DNA of 64,000 nucleotides from a bacterium endosymbiont of Escarpia laminata (GTDB taxonomy: Bacteria; Pseudomonadota; Gammaproteobacteria; Chromatiales; Chromatiaceae). This document shows, piece after piece, positions 27,983 through 36,098 of the stretch. Location: contig QGON01000068.1 of the NCBI GenBank assembly GCA_003660235.1, positions 124,001-188,000 of the forward strand, written 5' to 3'. Made by a program: the position numbers and the translations under genes. The notes under the pieces were generated by a model. That model saw nothing but the letters and a program-made list of their open reading frames with translations, searched no databases and was not told the DNA's origin. How positions within the stretch are numbered: position 1 is the first letter of the stretch; each line of letters starts with the position of its first letter.

Positions 27983-29125
27983 ATGAGGAGAATCAGGGAA
28001 ATCGAAGGCTTGAGGGCCTTTCTGGCACTCTGGGTGTTGATCAGCCATGTATTGGGCGCGGCCGGTTACACCTCCGAGATAGTGGAAGGTCTACCACAGT
28101 TGCTGATTTTGGGTAACTACGCGGTGGATATCTTCATTATCATCAGCGGCTTCGTCATCTTTCTGCTTATCGATCAGGTTCGCGGAAATTATTCCACCTA
28201 CATCACGCAGAGATTTTTCCGCCTCTATCCCTTGCTGTTCGTACTTTTTCTGGTCGCAGTGATATTAGCCCCGTTGGAGATGGAAAACATAAGCCAGAGC
28301 GGCGCCTATCTCATAGAACAAAACATCGAAAAGCTTACCTATAAACTTGATATCCGCAACGACTGGCTTGGATTCAATATCCTCACTCATCTCACCATGC
28401 TGCACGGTATGGTTCCCGAAAAGTGGGTACCCTTTGTTCCCGGAGCCTTCCTTGGACCCGCCTGGAGCATCTCGCTCGAGTGGCAGTTCTATCTTGTTGC
28501 ACCGCTGCTATTCAGCCTGGCAGCAACTCGTGGGCGATTTGCCCGGTTGGGGGTGATTGTTGCCTGTCTGGCGACCTACATCATCGCCCGAAAACTACTG
28601 CCCCGTGTGGAATATGGCGCTTTTCTACCTTTTCATATCGAGTTTTTTTTCTTCGGCGCCTGTAGCTACTTCATCTACAGACACTTGCACAACAGTGTGA
28701 TTAAACCCGATTTTCTGTTTCCAACAGCGATGGCAACCGTTGTCATGATCTATTTTACCTCTGGACATGACTTCAGGCTTTTCCCCATCGCTGTGTGGCT
28801 GGTATTTTTTGCACTCATGCTGGAGCCGAAGGAGTCATTGAGCCACCGCATTATCGCCCCCATTTTTCTCAATCGAATCTCTCTTTGGTTGGGCAAGGTC
28901 TCCTACAGTATCTATCTGCTCCACACCCTCGTCATCACGCTGATCTCAAGCGTTCTCCTGAGCTACTTTGATCTGGCGCGGGGAGACTACTTTTTACTTT
29001 TGTTCGTCAGCACCCTGATTATGACGATGATATTTTCCTGGCTTACCTATCGATACATAGAGAAGCCCGGAATCATCCTGGGAAAAAAACTTTCATCCCG
29101 ATTCAACACAGAACACTCAAAATGA
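27983..29125 (+). CDS. acyltransferase family 3 membrane protein (OafA/WecH-like)
   Basis: Integral membrane O-acyltransferase, 380 residues with about ten hydrophobic helices. The family signature is at the N-terminus: EIEGLRAFLALWVLISHVLG, including the conserved Arg and the His proposed to be catalytic. SISLEWQFYLVAPLLF (the SxxWSLSxExxFY-type motif) and GKVSYSIYLLH near the end are also characteristic. Such enzymes acetylate or acylate surface polysaccharide, O-antigen or peptidoglycan. A glycosyltransferase is convergent 11 bases downstream, suggesting a small surface-glycan locus. It is very close to yciK, so it may be read through from it. Confidence 0.88.
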   Translation: MRRIREIEGLRAFLALWVLISHVLGAAGYTSEIVEGLPQLLILGNYAVDIFIIISGFVIFLLIDQVRGNYSTYITQRFFRLYPLLFVLFLVAVILAPLEMENISQSGAYLIEQNIEKLTYKLDIRNDWLGFNILTHLTMLHGMVPEKWVPFVPGAFLGPAWSISLEWQFYLVAPLLFSLAATRGRFARLGVIVACLATYIIARKLLPRVEYGAFLPFHIEFFFFGACSYFIYRHLHNSVIKPDFLFPTAMATVVMIYFTSGHDFRLFPIAVWLVFFALMLEPKESLSHRIIAPIFLNRISLWLGKVSYSIYLLHTLVITLISSVLLSYFDLARGDYFLLLFVSTLIMTMIFSWLTYRYIEKPGIILGKKLSSRFNTEHSK

Positions 29126-29135
29126 GTGCTTCAGA

Positions 29136-30362
29136 TCAGCCCTGAAGCTTGTTATCCAGATCCGCGAAAACCCGGTCCCACTTTTTGGCGACTTCTCCAA
29201 CTTCACACTGATCGGCCACAACCTTTGCTGCCGCCCCAAAAGTCGCCAGTTTATCCGGATCATCCAGCAAACCCGAAATTGCAGAAGCATATGCATCAAT
29301 ATCCTGGTTCTGTATCAGGAATCCATTTCGATCATTTTCAACCAACTCACTGAGATCCCCCACGTCCGAAACTACGGCAGGAAGCCCCGTCATCATCGCC
29401 TGTATCATCGATTGGGAGAGTCCTTCGGAGTCGGAAGTCAGAATAAATACACGCGCCTGCCGGTACCAGTCACCCACCTCTGTCTGCCAGCCAACAAAGT
29501 CAATATTCTCACTGATACCCAGGGAGGCAGCCATCTGCTCCATCTCTTCACGGTCCGGACCATCACCGACTATTAATGCCTTAATTGCAAGGTGCTCAGG
29601 TTTCAGTTTTGCAACGATTTGTAGCAAAATATCCACCCGTTTAATATTGGAGATTCTTCCGACAAAGATCAGATCAGCACGCTTCTCTTCGTCACCAGGG
29701 TAGTAACTGGCGCCATCAATCCCGCCGGACATGATATAGATATCATCACCCTTGACACCCCGCTCTTCGAAAAAGTGCTTGGCATCGGTTCCCCGCACCA
29801 CGACACTGCCGAAATGGGAGACAGCGTTAACCAGCGCTTTTTCCACCACTGCATCGTGCTTGCCAAGTTGTTTGAATATCTTGTTTTCGGTGAGATAACC
29901 GCCTCCGAGCACCTCCAAGGGACCGCCGCCACAAAGGTAGACCGAATGACAATCATATTTTTTCCCAAGCATCACAACCAGCAGTCCGTTGAGTAACAGA
30001 TGAAATCCGGCGATCACATCGGGACGTTTCTCTTTTGCAACCTTTGATATGGTGATCAGGCGGGCAATCGTGCCACCCACGATTTTTTGTAATCTGGCAT
30101 TCGGATAGATCGGTGTGACCTTGTCAATCTCCGGCAACTCCGTCGCGGCAACCATATAGATCCGGCCGACCCGGTTAGACTCCGACATCGGCCGTAGATG
30201 GGAGATGATCCACTGATCGGAATAGAAAGTTCCCGTAATCAGAATATCGTATCGATCTCTCTTCTCCCTTGAAGTGGTAGTGTTGCGCTCCGCAACCCTG
30301 TTCAGCTTGTTTGTGTAGACCCGCATGGCAAAACGCAGGATGTACCCAATAATCTTCTCCAT
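29136..30362 (-). CDS. GT-B glycosyltransferase, family 4-like
   Basis: 408 residues with two Rossmann-like halves. The C-terminal donor domain (about 225-400) has FVGRISNIKRVDILL, LIVGDGPDREEMEQMA, ENIDFVGW and the loop SDSEGLSQSMIQAMMTGLPAVVSDVGD, typical of GT4 enzymes using NDP-sugars. At the usual E-x7-E site the second Glu is Gln (EGLSQSMIQ). The N-terminal acceptor domain has a glycine-rich segment (YLCGGGPLEVLGGGYL). It is co-directional with the thioredoxin-like gene 29 bases upstream (AAGGAAG before the ATG), and convergent with the acyltransferase. Probably cytoplasmic surface-polysaccharide synthesis; sugar and acceptor unknown. Confidence 0.85.
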   Translation of the reverse strand: MEKIIGYILRFAMRVYTNKLNRVAERNTTTSREKRDRYDILITGTFYSDQWIISHLRPMSESNRVGRIYMVAATELPEIDKVTPIYPNARLQKIVGGTIARLITISKVAKEKRPDVIAGFHLLLNGLLVVMLGKKYDCHSVYLCGGGPLEVLGGGYLTENKIFKQLGKHDAVVEKALVNAVSHFGSVVVRGTDAKHFFEERGVKGDDIYIMSGGIDGASYYPGDEEKRADLIFVGRISNIKRVDILLQIVAKLKPEHLAIKALIVGDGPDREEMEQMAASLGISENIDFVGWQTEVGDWYRQARVFILTSDSEGLSQSMIQAMMTGLPAVVSDVGDLSELVENDRNGFLIQNQDIDAYASAISGLLDDPDKLATFGAAAKVVADQCEVGEVAKKWDRVFADLDNKLQG

Positions 30363-30391
30363 AGTCTTCCTTATATTTTATAGATTGGAAA

Positions 30392-31426
30392 CTATTCCAT
30401 TAGATCGACGGTGATGCCCTGTGCTTCCATCTCCGCCGCCCTGGATTGCACATATCGTTGGAAATTGGGTTGACTAAGATAGGCGCCAGTGGATACATAA
30501 TCCATCGCTGCATGGGTGTGGAAGGTTTTCAAAAACGCCTCCGCGCGAAATACCTCTTTTCCGGTCGGATCGAAAAAGAGCATGCTGGGCACATATTGAA
30601 TGCCGAGTTCCTTCGTCCACTCACTCACTGTCAGCTGTACGCCTCCAGGTGTCGTCAAAGTCTCTCCACTCCAGACATCGACGAGTGCAATATCGAATGC
30701 ATCCAGAGTCTTTCTGACTGCCGATGTTCGCATGATTTTACCGTGTAATTCATCGCAAGCGGAACAGGCTTTCTGCTCCATCAACACCAATAAGGGCTTA
30801 TTGCGCGTTCTGGCCTTGGCGCGCAAGTCCAGTGGCAGTGGCAGAAAGCCAATCTCCCGATGCAATTTCCCACTCACCGCCTGCGGCCGAACACTTGCCA
30901 GATAGTCACGATAGGGTTGCTTGCGCTCGAGATGTCCAGCCACATAGTCGAGCGCCGCCTCGAATTTATGCGGTGGGTAGTAGCCATTGATACGCAAAGC
31001 CTGTCTTCCCGCCTCATCCAGAAAGATCAAGGTTGGTGTGTACATCACCTTGAGGGATTCTGCAAAGCGCTTCTCGGTGGTTTCTGTCCCCCGCAAATCG
31101 GTCACTTCCTGGTCACCCCAAATATTGATTGCGATGACTTCAAAGTTTTCTTGGGTCTTTTCCACAAGCGGCCTGAGAGACCAGTTTTCATTCAGCAGCT
31201 TCGCACAGTAGGGGCAACCATCCTGATGAAAAAAAAGCAAAATCCGTTTACCGGAATCCGCAGCCTCTTCGACATCCTCCCGCAGATCGAGAAAAGAGTG
31301 GCGAAACCAATCAGGCTTTTCATGAAAACCAGGATTGATCAGCCCGGCAGTTAACGCCACATTCTCATTTTCTGCAGCAAATGTCTGGGTGCTTACCAGC
31401 AAAATACAACCCAGTAATTTAATCAT
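30392..31426 (-). CDS. periplasmic protein with two thioredoxin domains
   Basis: 344 residues, starting with a signal peptide (MIKLLGCILLVSTQTFAAEN). Domain 1 (about 45-170) has a CPYC redox motif (FFHQDGCPYCAKLL) and the cis-Pro strand YTPTLIFLDEAG. Domain 2 (about 195-320) has CSAC (MEQKACSACDELH) and VPSMLFFDPTGKEVFRAEA. Each half resembles SoxW/DsbC-like reductants, so it probably keeps periplasmic cysteines reduced. Two complete, different active sites in one chain is unusual. It is upstream of and in line with the glycosyltransferase gene, and divergent from the diguanylate cyclase. The partner is unknown. Confidence 0.82.
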   Translation of the reverse strand: MIKLLGCILLVSTQTFAAENENVALTAGLINPGFHEKPDWFRHSFLDLREDVEEAADSGKRILLFFHQDGCPYCAKLLNENWSLRPLVEKTQENFEVIAINIWGDQEVTDLRGTETTEKRFAESLKVMYTPTLIFLDEAGRQALRINGYYPPHKFEAALDYVAGHLERKQPYRDYLASVRPQAVSGKLHREIGFLPLPLDLRAKARTRNKPLLVLMEQKACSACDELHGKIMRTSAVRKTLDAFDIALVDVWSGETLTTPGGVQLTVSEWTKELGIQYVPSMLFFDPTGKEVFRAEAFLKTFHTHAAMDYVSTGAYLSQPNFQRYVQSRAAEMEAQGITVDLME

Positions 31427-31682
31427 CAGAGATGAGATTCACGATCTATACCTTATGGTCGTTGGCCAAGCTGCCTGCTTCGATATGTTATGCGCACAAG
31501 ATCAAAAAGCCGGATCCAATTGTAAACCGCATTCATGCCGGGGAAATGGGTTTGATAGAGTGTCACGGATCACCCATAAAAGTAATTATAGTCCCAATGC
31601 AGATGCCGTTTTCGCGACACTTTTTTGACATTAGCTAGGATAGACTGCCATATACCATTGTTTTTATTGGTAATTGATTTTC

Positions 31683-31699
31683 TGGCACGCTAATCGCTA
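31683..31699 (+). promoter_or_regulatory. sigma-54-type (-24/-12) promoter upstream of diguanylate cyclase
   Basis: TGGCACG, 4 bases, TCGCT, with the invariant GG at 31684-31685 and GC at 31696-31697 exactly ten bases apart. Only one position differs from the consensus TGGCACG-N4-TTGCW. The expected transcript start is near 31709, about 27 bases before the ATG at 31736. Activation would require an enhancer-binding protein not encoded in this window. Confidence 0.72.
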
Positions 31700-31735
31700 T
31701 AGACAATACAAATCACAAAAATGCAGGTCAGAAAA

Positions 31736-32650
31736 ATGACAGGTTACATCCAAAGCTTAGAAAGCAACTCTCCAGCAGGTGTTTCTCTTCTACCCGAGGG
31801 CATTGCACGGGGCAGCAAGGGTGGACAGCAGATTGCTCAGGTGGTGGAACTCACGACCAAGCTACAGACCACGCTTGAACTGGAGAACCTGATTGAGCTT
31901 TTCTTTGACGTCATCAAATCCCATTTCAAATATGACAGCGCAACTTTCCAACTGCCGAGTGATACATTAACCATCACCACGGGAGAACAACGTCGTCATA
32001 AAATCAATTATAGTCTTAAGGTGCTGGGTCAGCCACTCGGAGATATTGGTTTCAGCCGCAGTAGACGATTTAAAGACACGGAAGCCAAAGTGCTGGAGAA
32101 TCTTCTGGCTACCCTGCTCTATCCGCTGCGCAACGCCCTGCTCTATCGGGAAGCGATCCAATCCGCCTTTGTTGATTCACTGACTGGCGTAAAAAACCGG
32201 ACAGCCTTCGACAGCAATTTCCACCGGGAGGTAGAACTGGGTCATCGCAACGGATCTGAACTCTCCCTCATCGTTCTTGATATCGATTTTTTCAAAAAGG
32301 TCAACGACCAATATGGTCACTCCATTGGAGACTATGTGCTGAAATGCGTGGCCCAGGCAGTCGAAGCCACTATTCGCAGCAGCGACGCACTCTATCGCTA
32401 TGGCGGCGAGGAGTTCACGGTTGTATTGAGTGGAACTGACCAGGCGGGCGCGCTTCTTCTTGCCGAACGCATAAGACAGAATATCGAAGCATTGGTCTTT
32501 GCCAGTTCAAAGGGGCTGAGCATCACAATGAGTCTTGGTGTCGCCACACTCAATTCCAACGAAAAGAGTGAACATCTCTTTATCAGGGCCGACGAAGCGC
32601 TCTACCAAGCCAAGGATAAGGGTCGTAATCAGGTTGCAGTCGCAGCATGA
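31736..32650 (+). CDS. soluble GAF-like/GGDEF diguanylate cyclase
   Basis: 304 residues without membrane segments, predicted to make c-di-GMP from two GTP. The N-terminal region (about 30-145) is GAF-like (TLELENLIELFFDVIKSHFK; LGDIGFSRSRRFKDTEAKVL). The C-terminal GGDEF domain begins DSLTGVKNRTAFD and has an intact GGEEF signature in LYRYGGEEFTVVLSG; an RxxD inhibitory site is not obvious. ATG 31736 is preferred over ATG 31721 because AGG lies ahead of it and the conserved part starts later. The sigma-54-type promoter directly upstream implies regulation by a specific stress, nitrogen or motility signal. It is divergent from the thioredoxin gene. Confidence 0.9.
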   Translation: MTGYIQSLESNSPAGVSLLPEGIARGSKGGQQIAQVVELTTKLQTTLELENLIELFFDVIKSHFKYDSATFQLPSDTLTITTGEQRRHKINYSLKVLGQPLGDIGFSRSRRFKDTEAKVLENLLATLLYPLRNALLYREAIQSAFVDSLTGVKNRTAFDSNFHREVELGHRNGSELSLIVLDIDFFKKVNDQYGHSIGDYVLKCVAQAVEATIRSSDALYRYGGEEFTVVLSGTDQAGALLLAERIRQNIEALVFASSKGLSITMSLGVATLNSNEKSEHLFIRADEALYQAKDKGRNQVAVAA

Positions 32651-32746
32651 ACCCAATAGTTCGTAGGCATAATCAAGCACAGCGAATCAGGCAATAAATC
32701 TACAACCCTTGTTTGCCGGATCCGCAAGTTTGAAGCGGCCTGCAGT

Positions 32747-33418
32747 TTATCGAAGACCTTTCCCAATCGATTGATCTCCTTTCCACCCACAGGAGCGGCG
32801 TAAGCAACAGATCTCACATAACGGTTTGGTCCGGCAGACCTCTTTCGCATGCCGTACGATCAACGCATGGTATTCATTATACAGCTCGACATCCGGACCC
32901 AACGTCTGCTCGAACTCTGATCGCAGCATCTCATAACTTTCATTCCCCGATACCAGTCCAAATCGAAAAAAGAGTCTGCGGGTATAGGCATCAATCACAA
33001 AAAAAGGACGTTCAAAAGCATAGAGCAGGATATCGTCAGCGGTCTCTGGGCCGATGCCATTGATATCGAGCAACCACTTCCGCAACACCTCATCGGACAT
33101 CGAATCCAGTGCTTCCGCTGCGATCAATGCATTGCAGAGATTCTGCAACCGTTTTGCCTTGATATTGAAATATCCGGACGGGCGAATCAGCTGCGCCAGG
33201 AGAGGCGGATCGGCTTCCGCCATTTTTTGGCCGTCGAGCAATCCGGCCTCCTTGAGATTGCAGATTGCCCGCTCCACATTCGACCAAGCGGTGTTCTGGG
33301 TCAACACCGCCCCGACCATCACCTCAAAGGGTGTATCTCCAGGCCACCAGTGCTGCTGCCCGTATGCCGACAGCAGGGCATCGAAGATTCGGCTGAGTGA
33401 GTGTTTTGACAGTCTCAA
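32747..33418 (-). CDS. endonuclease III-like DNA glycosylase (COG2231/MagIII type)
   Basis: 223 residues of the helix-hairpin-helix base-excision glycosylase superfamily with a [4Fe-4S] cluster. The HhH segment is LDINGIGPETADDILLYAF, the catalytic Asp lies in FFVIDAYTRRLFFRFG, and the cluster Cys set is C-x6-C-x2-C-x5-C near the C-terminus (CRTKPLCEICCLRRSC). Glu replaces the Lys used by bifunctional endonuclease III, so it should be a monofunctional glycosylase like MagIII (3-methyladenine) rather than Nth. TPFEVMVGAVLTQNTAWSNV is the usual start of this subgroup. It is the last gene of the leftward housekeeping run, 2 bases from rluB. Confidence 0.85.
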   Translation of the reverse strand: MRLSKHSLSRIFDALLSAYGQQHWWPGDTPFEVMVGAVLTQNTAWSNVERAICNLKEAGLLDGQKMAEADPPLLAQLIRPSGYFNIKAKRLQNLCNALIAAEALDSMSDEVLRKWLLDINGIGPETADDILLYAFERPFFVIDAYTRRLFFRFGLVSGNESYEMLRSEFEQTLGPDVELYNEYHALIVRHAKEVCRTKPLCEICCLRRSCGWKGDQSIGKGLR

Positions 33419-33420
33419 GG

Positions 33421-34431
33421 CTAGCGTTTTTTACGTCCCCAGGGATCAGAGGTTCCCTCACGACGTTTGGTGGGTGCGGATTTCTTTCCAGGTTTACGTT
33501 GCCATGGGCTGTTTTCGCCATCGCTTCGCCGTGGTGACTTGGATTTTTCACTGTCACGACCTTTCCAGGGGCGCTTCGGACCATCCTCGCGACGCTGGCG
33601 CGCCCCGTCTTTGGATCTTCTTCCACTGTACCGATCGTCGCCACCCGAGCGCGGTGCGCGCTGACGCTTTTCCGGCTCCAGTCCCATTGCTTCCAGTAGC
33701 TCATTTAATTCCGGCGTGTTCAGATAGCGCCAACGTCCCACTTTCAATGCACTGTCGAGCATCACGCTACCGTAGCGTACGCGCTTCAGGCGATTGACCT
33801 GTGCCCCAACGGCTTCCCACATACGCCGCACTTCCCGCTGGCGCCCCTCCATGATAACGACGTGATACCAGCGGTTGATGCCGTCTCCCCCCGATTCCAC
33901 GATCTCTTCGAATCGCGCAGGACCGTCTTCAAGCTCGACACCATGAGTCAACTGTTTGAGTTGATCCTCGGTGACCGGCCCCATGACGCGCACGGCATAC
34001 TCCCGTTCCACCTGGCGGCTCGGGTGCATCAGCCGGTTGGCCAGTTCGCCATCGGTAGTCAGCAACAATAGACCGGATGAGTTGAGATCAAGGCGTCCCA
34101 CCGGAATCCAACGACCATGTTTGAGTCGCGGCAGATGTTCGAAAACCGTACGGCGTCCCTCCGGATCCTTACGGGTAACCAGCTCCCCTTCCGGTTTATT
34201 GTAGACCATCACTTCACGTTCAGGAGCAGCCAACCGTTTGCTGGAGATAGGACGTCCATCCACTTCGATACGGTCGCTGGGTTGCACCCGCTGCCCAAGC
34301 TGGGCTGTCTCCCCATTGACCTCGATCCGGCCTGCACTGATCCAGCCTTCTATCTCACGCCTGGATCCCATGCCGGCATTGGCCAGCACTTTTTGCAGGC
34401 GCTCACCTGAATTTATCTTTTTATCACTCAT
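33421..34431 (-). CDS. rluB: 23S rRNA pseudouridine synthase RluB
   Basis: Makes pseudouridine 2605 in 23S rRNA. It has an N-terminal S4 RNA-binding domain (RLQKVLANAGMGSRREIEGW), then the RsuA/RluB catalytic core with the active-site Asp in VGRLDLNSSGLLLLTTDGEL, and MEGRQREVRRMWEAVG. The last ~90 residues are a very basic, low-complexity Arg/Lys/Ser/Gly tail (RSGGDDRYSGRRSKDG and similar), a common but variable RluB feature. The start overlaps the end of scpB by 8 bases. Confidence 0.94.
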   Translation of the reverse strand: MSDKKINSGERLQKVLANAGMGSRREIEGWISAGRIEVNGETAQLGQRVQPSDRIEVDGRPISSKRLAAPEREVMVYNKPEGELVTRKDPEGRRTVFEHLPRLKHGRWIPVGRLDLNSSGLLLLTTDGELANRLMHPSRQVEREYAVRVMGPVTEDQLKQLTHGVELEDGPARFEEIVESGGDGINRWYHVVIMEGRQREVRRMWEAVGAQVNRLKRVRYGSVMLDSALKVGRWRYLNTPELNELLEAMGLEPEKRQRAPRSGGDDRYSGRRSKDGARQRREDGPKRPWKGRDSEKSKSPRRSDGENSPWQRKPGKKSAPTKRREGTSDPWGRKKR

Positions 34432-35251
34432 CTACACGACCGGTCTCAGCCTGATCAATCTGATCAGTCTCCAATTCATCTTCTTCTACATCGACACGGG
34501 TATCTTGTCTCTCCAATGCCGTCGAATGCTCACTCTTTTGGACAGACTCATCCTGGAGATCGGTACCGTCGGCAGCTTCTGCCTGGGTTTCATTCTCGTC
34601 CAGTTGATCTGTTTCCACCATCTGTTGAGCCTCCATGACTTCGTCTGGCGTCTGCTCAGACTCGGCGGGTTCTTCGTCCAGTTTATCGGGGTCCTTCAAT
34701 TCCAGTTCGCGATTGATGGAATCGAGGTCTCGAATCTCCGCCAGCGTCGGCAACTCACTCAGACCCTTCAGATTGAAGTAATCGAGAAACTCTTTGGTGG
34801 TGGCGTATAGCGCCGGTTTACCCGGCACATCACGATGTCCCACCACTCGCACCCACTCCCGTTCAGTGAGAGTCTTGACGATATTAGTGCTGACACTGAC
34901 GCCACGGATATCCTCAATCTCACCACGGGTGATCGGTTGACGGTAGGCGATCAGCGCCAGGGTCTCCAGCAGTGCACGGGAGTATTTTGGCGGACGCTCA
35001 TCCCAGAGTTTGGAGACCCAGGGAGAGAATTCGCTGCGCACCTGGATACGGAAGCCATTGCCGACCTCTCTGATTTCGATTCCACGCCCTTGATACTCGT
35101 TCGTCAGTTCGGCAAGTAGATCCCGCAGGATCTTTTTTTCCGGCACAGCCTCCTTTTCGAACAGGGCCTGTATCTGGTCCAGGTTCAGTGGTCTGCCCGC
35201 CGCCAGCAGCGCTGCCTCGATAATCTGTTTCAATCTCTCTTCAGATGACAT
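34424..35251 (-). CDS. scpB: segregation and condensation protein B
   Basis: Kleisin-associated winged-helix protein that binds ScpA and SMC in chromosome condensation. The core (about 1-185) has IIEAALLAAGRPLNLDQI, YSRALLETLALIAYRQPITR, EIEDIRGVSVSTNIVKTL and GRPALYAT-like GKPALYATTKEFLDYF. A strongly acidic tail of about 85 residues (rich in Glu, Asp and Gln) follows and is longer than in model ScpB proteins. It sits between scpA and rluB in the conserved order; SMC itself is encoded at the right end of the window. Confidence 0.94.
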   Translation of the reverse strand: MSSEERLKQIIEAALLAAGRPLNLDQIQALFEKEAVPEKKILRDLLAELTNEYQGRGIEIREVGNGFRIQVRSEFSPWVSKLWDERPPKYSRALLETLALIAYRQPITRGEIEDIRGVSVSTNIVKTLTEREWVRVVGHRDVPGKPALYATTKEFLDYFNLKGLSELPTLAEIRDLDSINRELELKDPDKLDEEPAESEQTPDEVMEAQQMVETDQLDENETQAEAADGTDLQDESVQKSEHSTALERQDTRVDVEEDELETDQIDQAETGRVDE

Positions 35252-35265
35252 GATGGCTCATTTCC

Positions 35266-36084
35266 TCAGGATGTCACCGCTTTTATGTGGATGGGGGAGA
35301 AGGGCTCGGCCTGCACCAGTTCAACCAGTGAACACTTGATCAGTTCCAGGACGGCCAGAAAGGTGACCACGACACCCAGCCGGCCCTCAGTGAAATCAAA
35401 CAGATCGGTAAATTCGGTAAAACTTTCGCCGTTGATCTTTTCCAGCACCAGAGACATCTTCTCCCTGACTGAGAGCGCCTCTTTTTCGATTCGATGGCTG
35501 GTAAACATGTCCGCCCGGTGGAGCACGTCACGAAAGGCCAACAGGACCTCTTTGAGATCCACATCAGGATCCCTCGTCTCAACATGGCGGTCGACCAGTT
35601 CGGCATGCCCCTGAAAGTTATCGCGGGTCATGTGCTCCAAGCCATCGAGATCCTCTGCGGCCTGCTTGTAGCGTTCGTACTCCTGTAGGCGGCGCACCAG
35701 TTCCGCCCGCGGGTCTTCACCTTCGTCGTCCTCACTGACCGGACGCGGCAGCAACATACGGGATTTGATCTCTGCCAGCATCGCCGCCATCACCAGATAA
35801 TCCGCCGCCAGTTCAAGTCGCAGATCCTCCATCATCTCGATGTACTGGACATACTGCAGGGTAATCTCCGCGACGGGGATGTCGAGAATATCCAGGTTCT
35901 GCCGTTTGATCAGATAGAGCAGCAGATCCAATGGTCCTTCGAAGGCATCGAGAAACACCTCCAGCGCATCCGGCGGGATATAGAGATCCGTCGGCGGCGT
36001 TGCCAAAGGTTCACCCTGAACCACGGCGAAGGGCATCTCCTCCTGCTCAGGATGGTGATGAGGATGCGTTTCTGTGGGTTCCAT
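35266..36084 (-). CDS. scpA: segregation and condensation protein A
   Basis: Kleisin subunit that bridges SMC heads and binds ScpB. The hallmark N-terminal motif FEGPLDLLLYLIKRQNLDILDIP is present near residue 48, followed by ADYLVMAAMLAEIKSRMLLP, and the C-terminal winged helix (VVTFLAVLELIKCSLVELVQ). The first 35 residues are a His/Glu/Pro-rich leader without known role. 14 bases separate it from scpB downstream and 14 from trpS upstream, so it belongs to the trpS-scpA-scpB-rluB operon. Confidence 0.95.
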   Translation of the reverse strand: MEPTETHPHHHPEQEEMPFAVVQGEPLATPPTDLYIPPDALEVFLDAFEGPLDLLLYLIKRQNLDILDIPVAEITLQYVQYIEMMEDLRLELAADYLVMAAMLAEIKSRMLLPRPVSEDDEGEDPRAELVRRLQEYERYKQAAEDLDGLEHMTRDNFQGHAELVDRHVETRDPDVDLKEVLLAFRDVLHRADMFTSHRIEKEALSVREKMSLVLEKINGESFTEFTDLFDFTEGRLGVVVTFLAVLELIKCSLVELVQAEPFSPIHIKAVTS

Positions 36085-36098
36085 TTTCGAATGCCGCT

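Noticed and set aside
31432-31638. A 68-codon frame between the thioredoxin and diguanylate cyclase genes
   Set aside because: No ribosome-binding site or recognisable domain; the region is the divergent promoter area.
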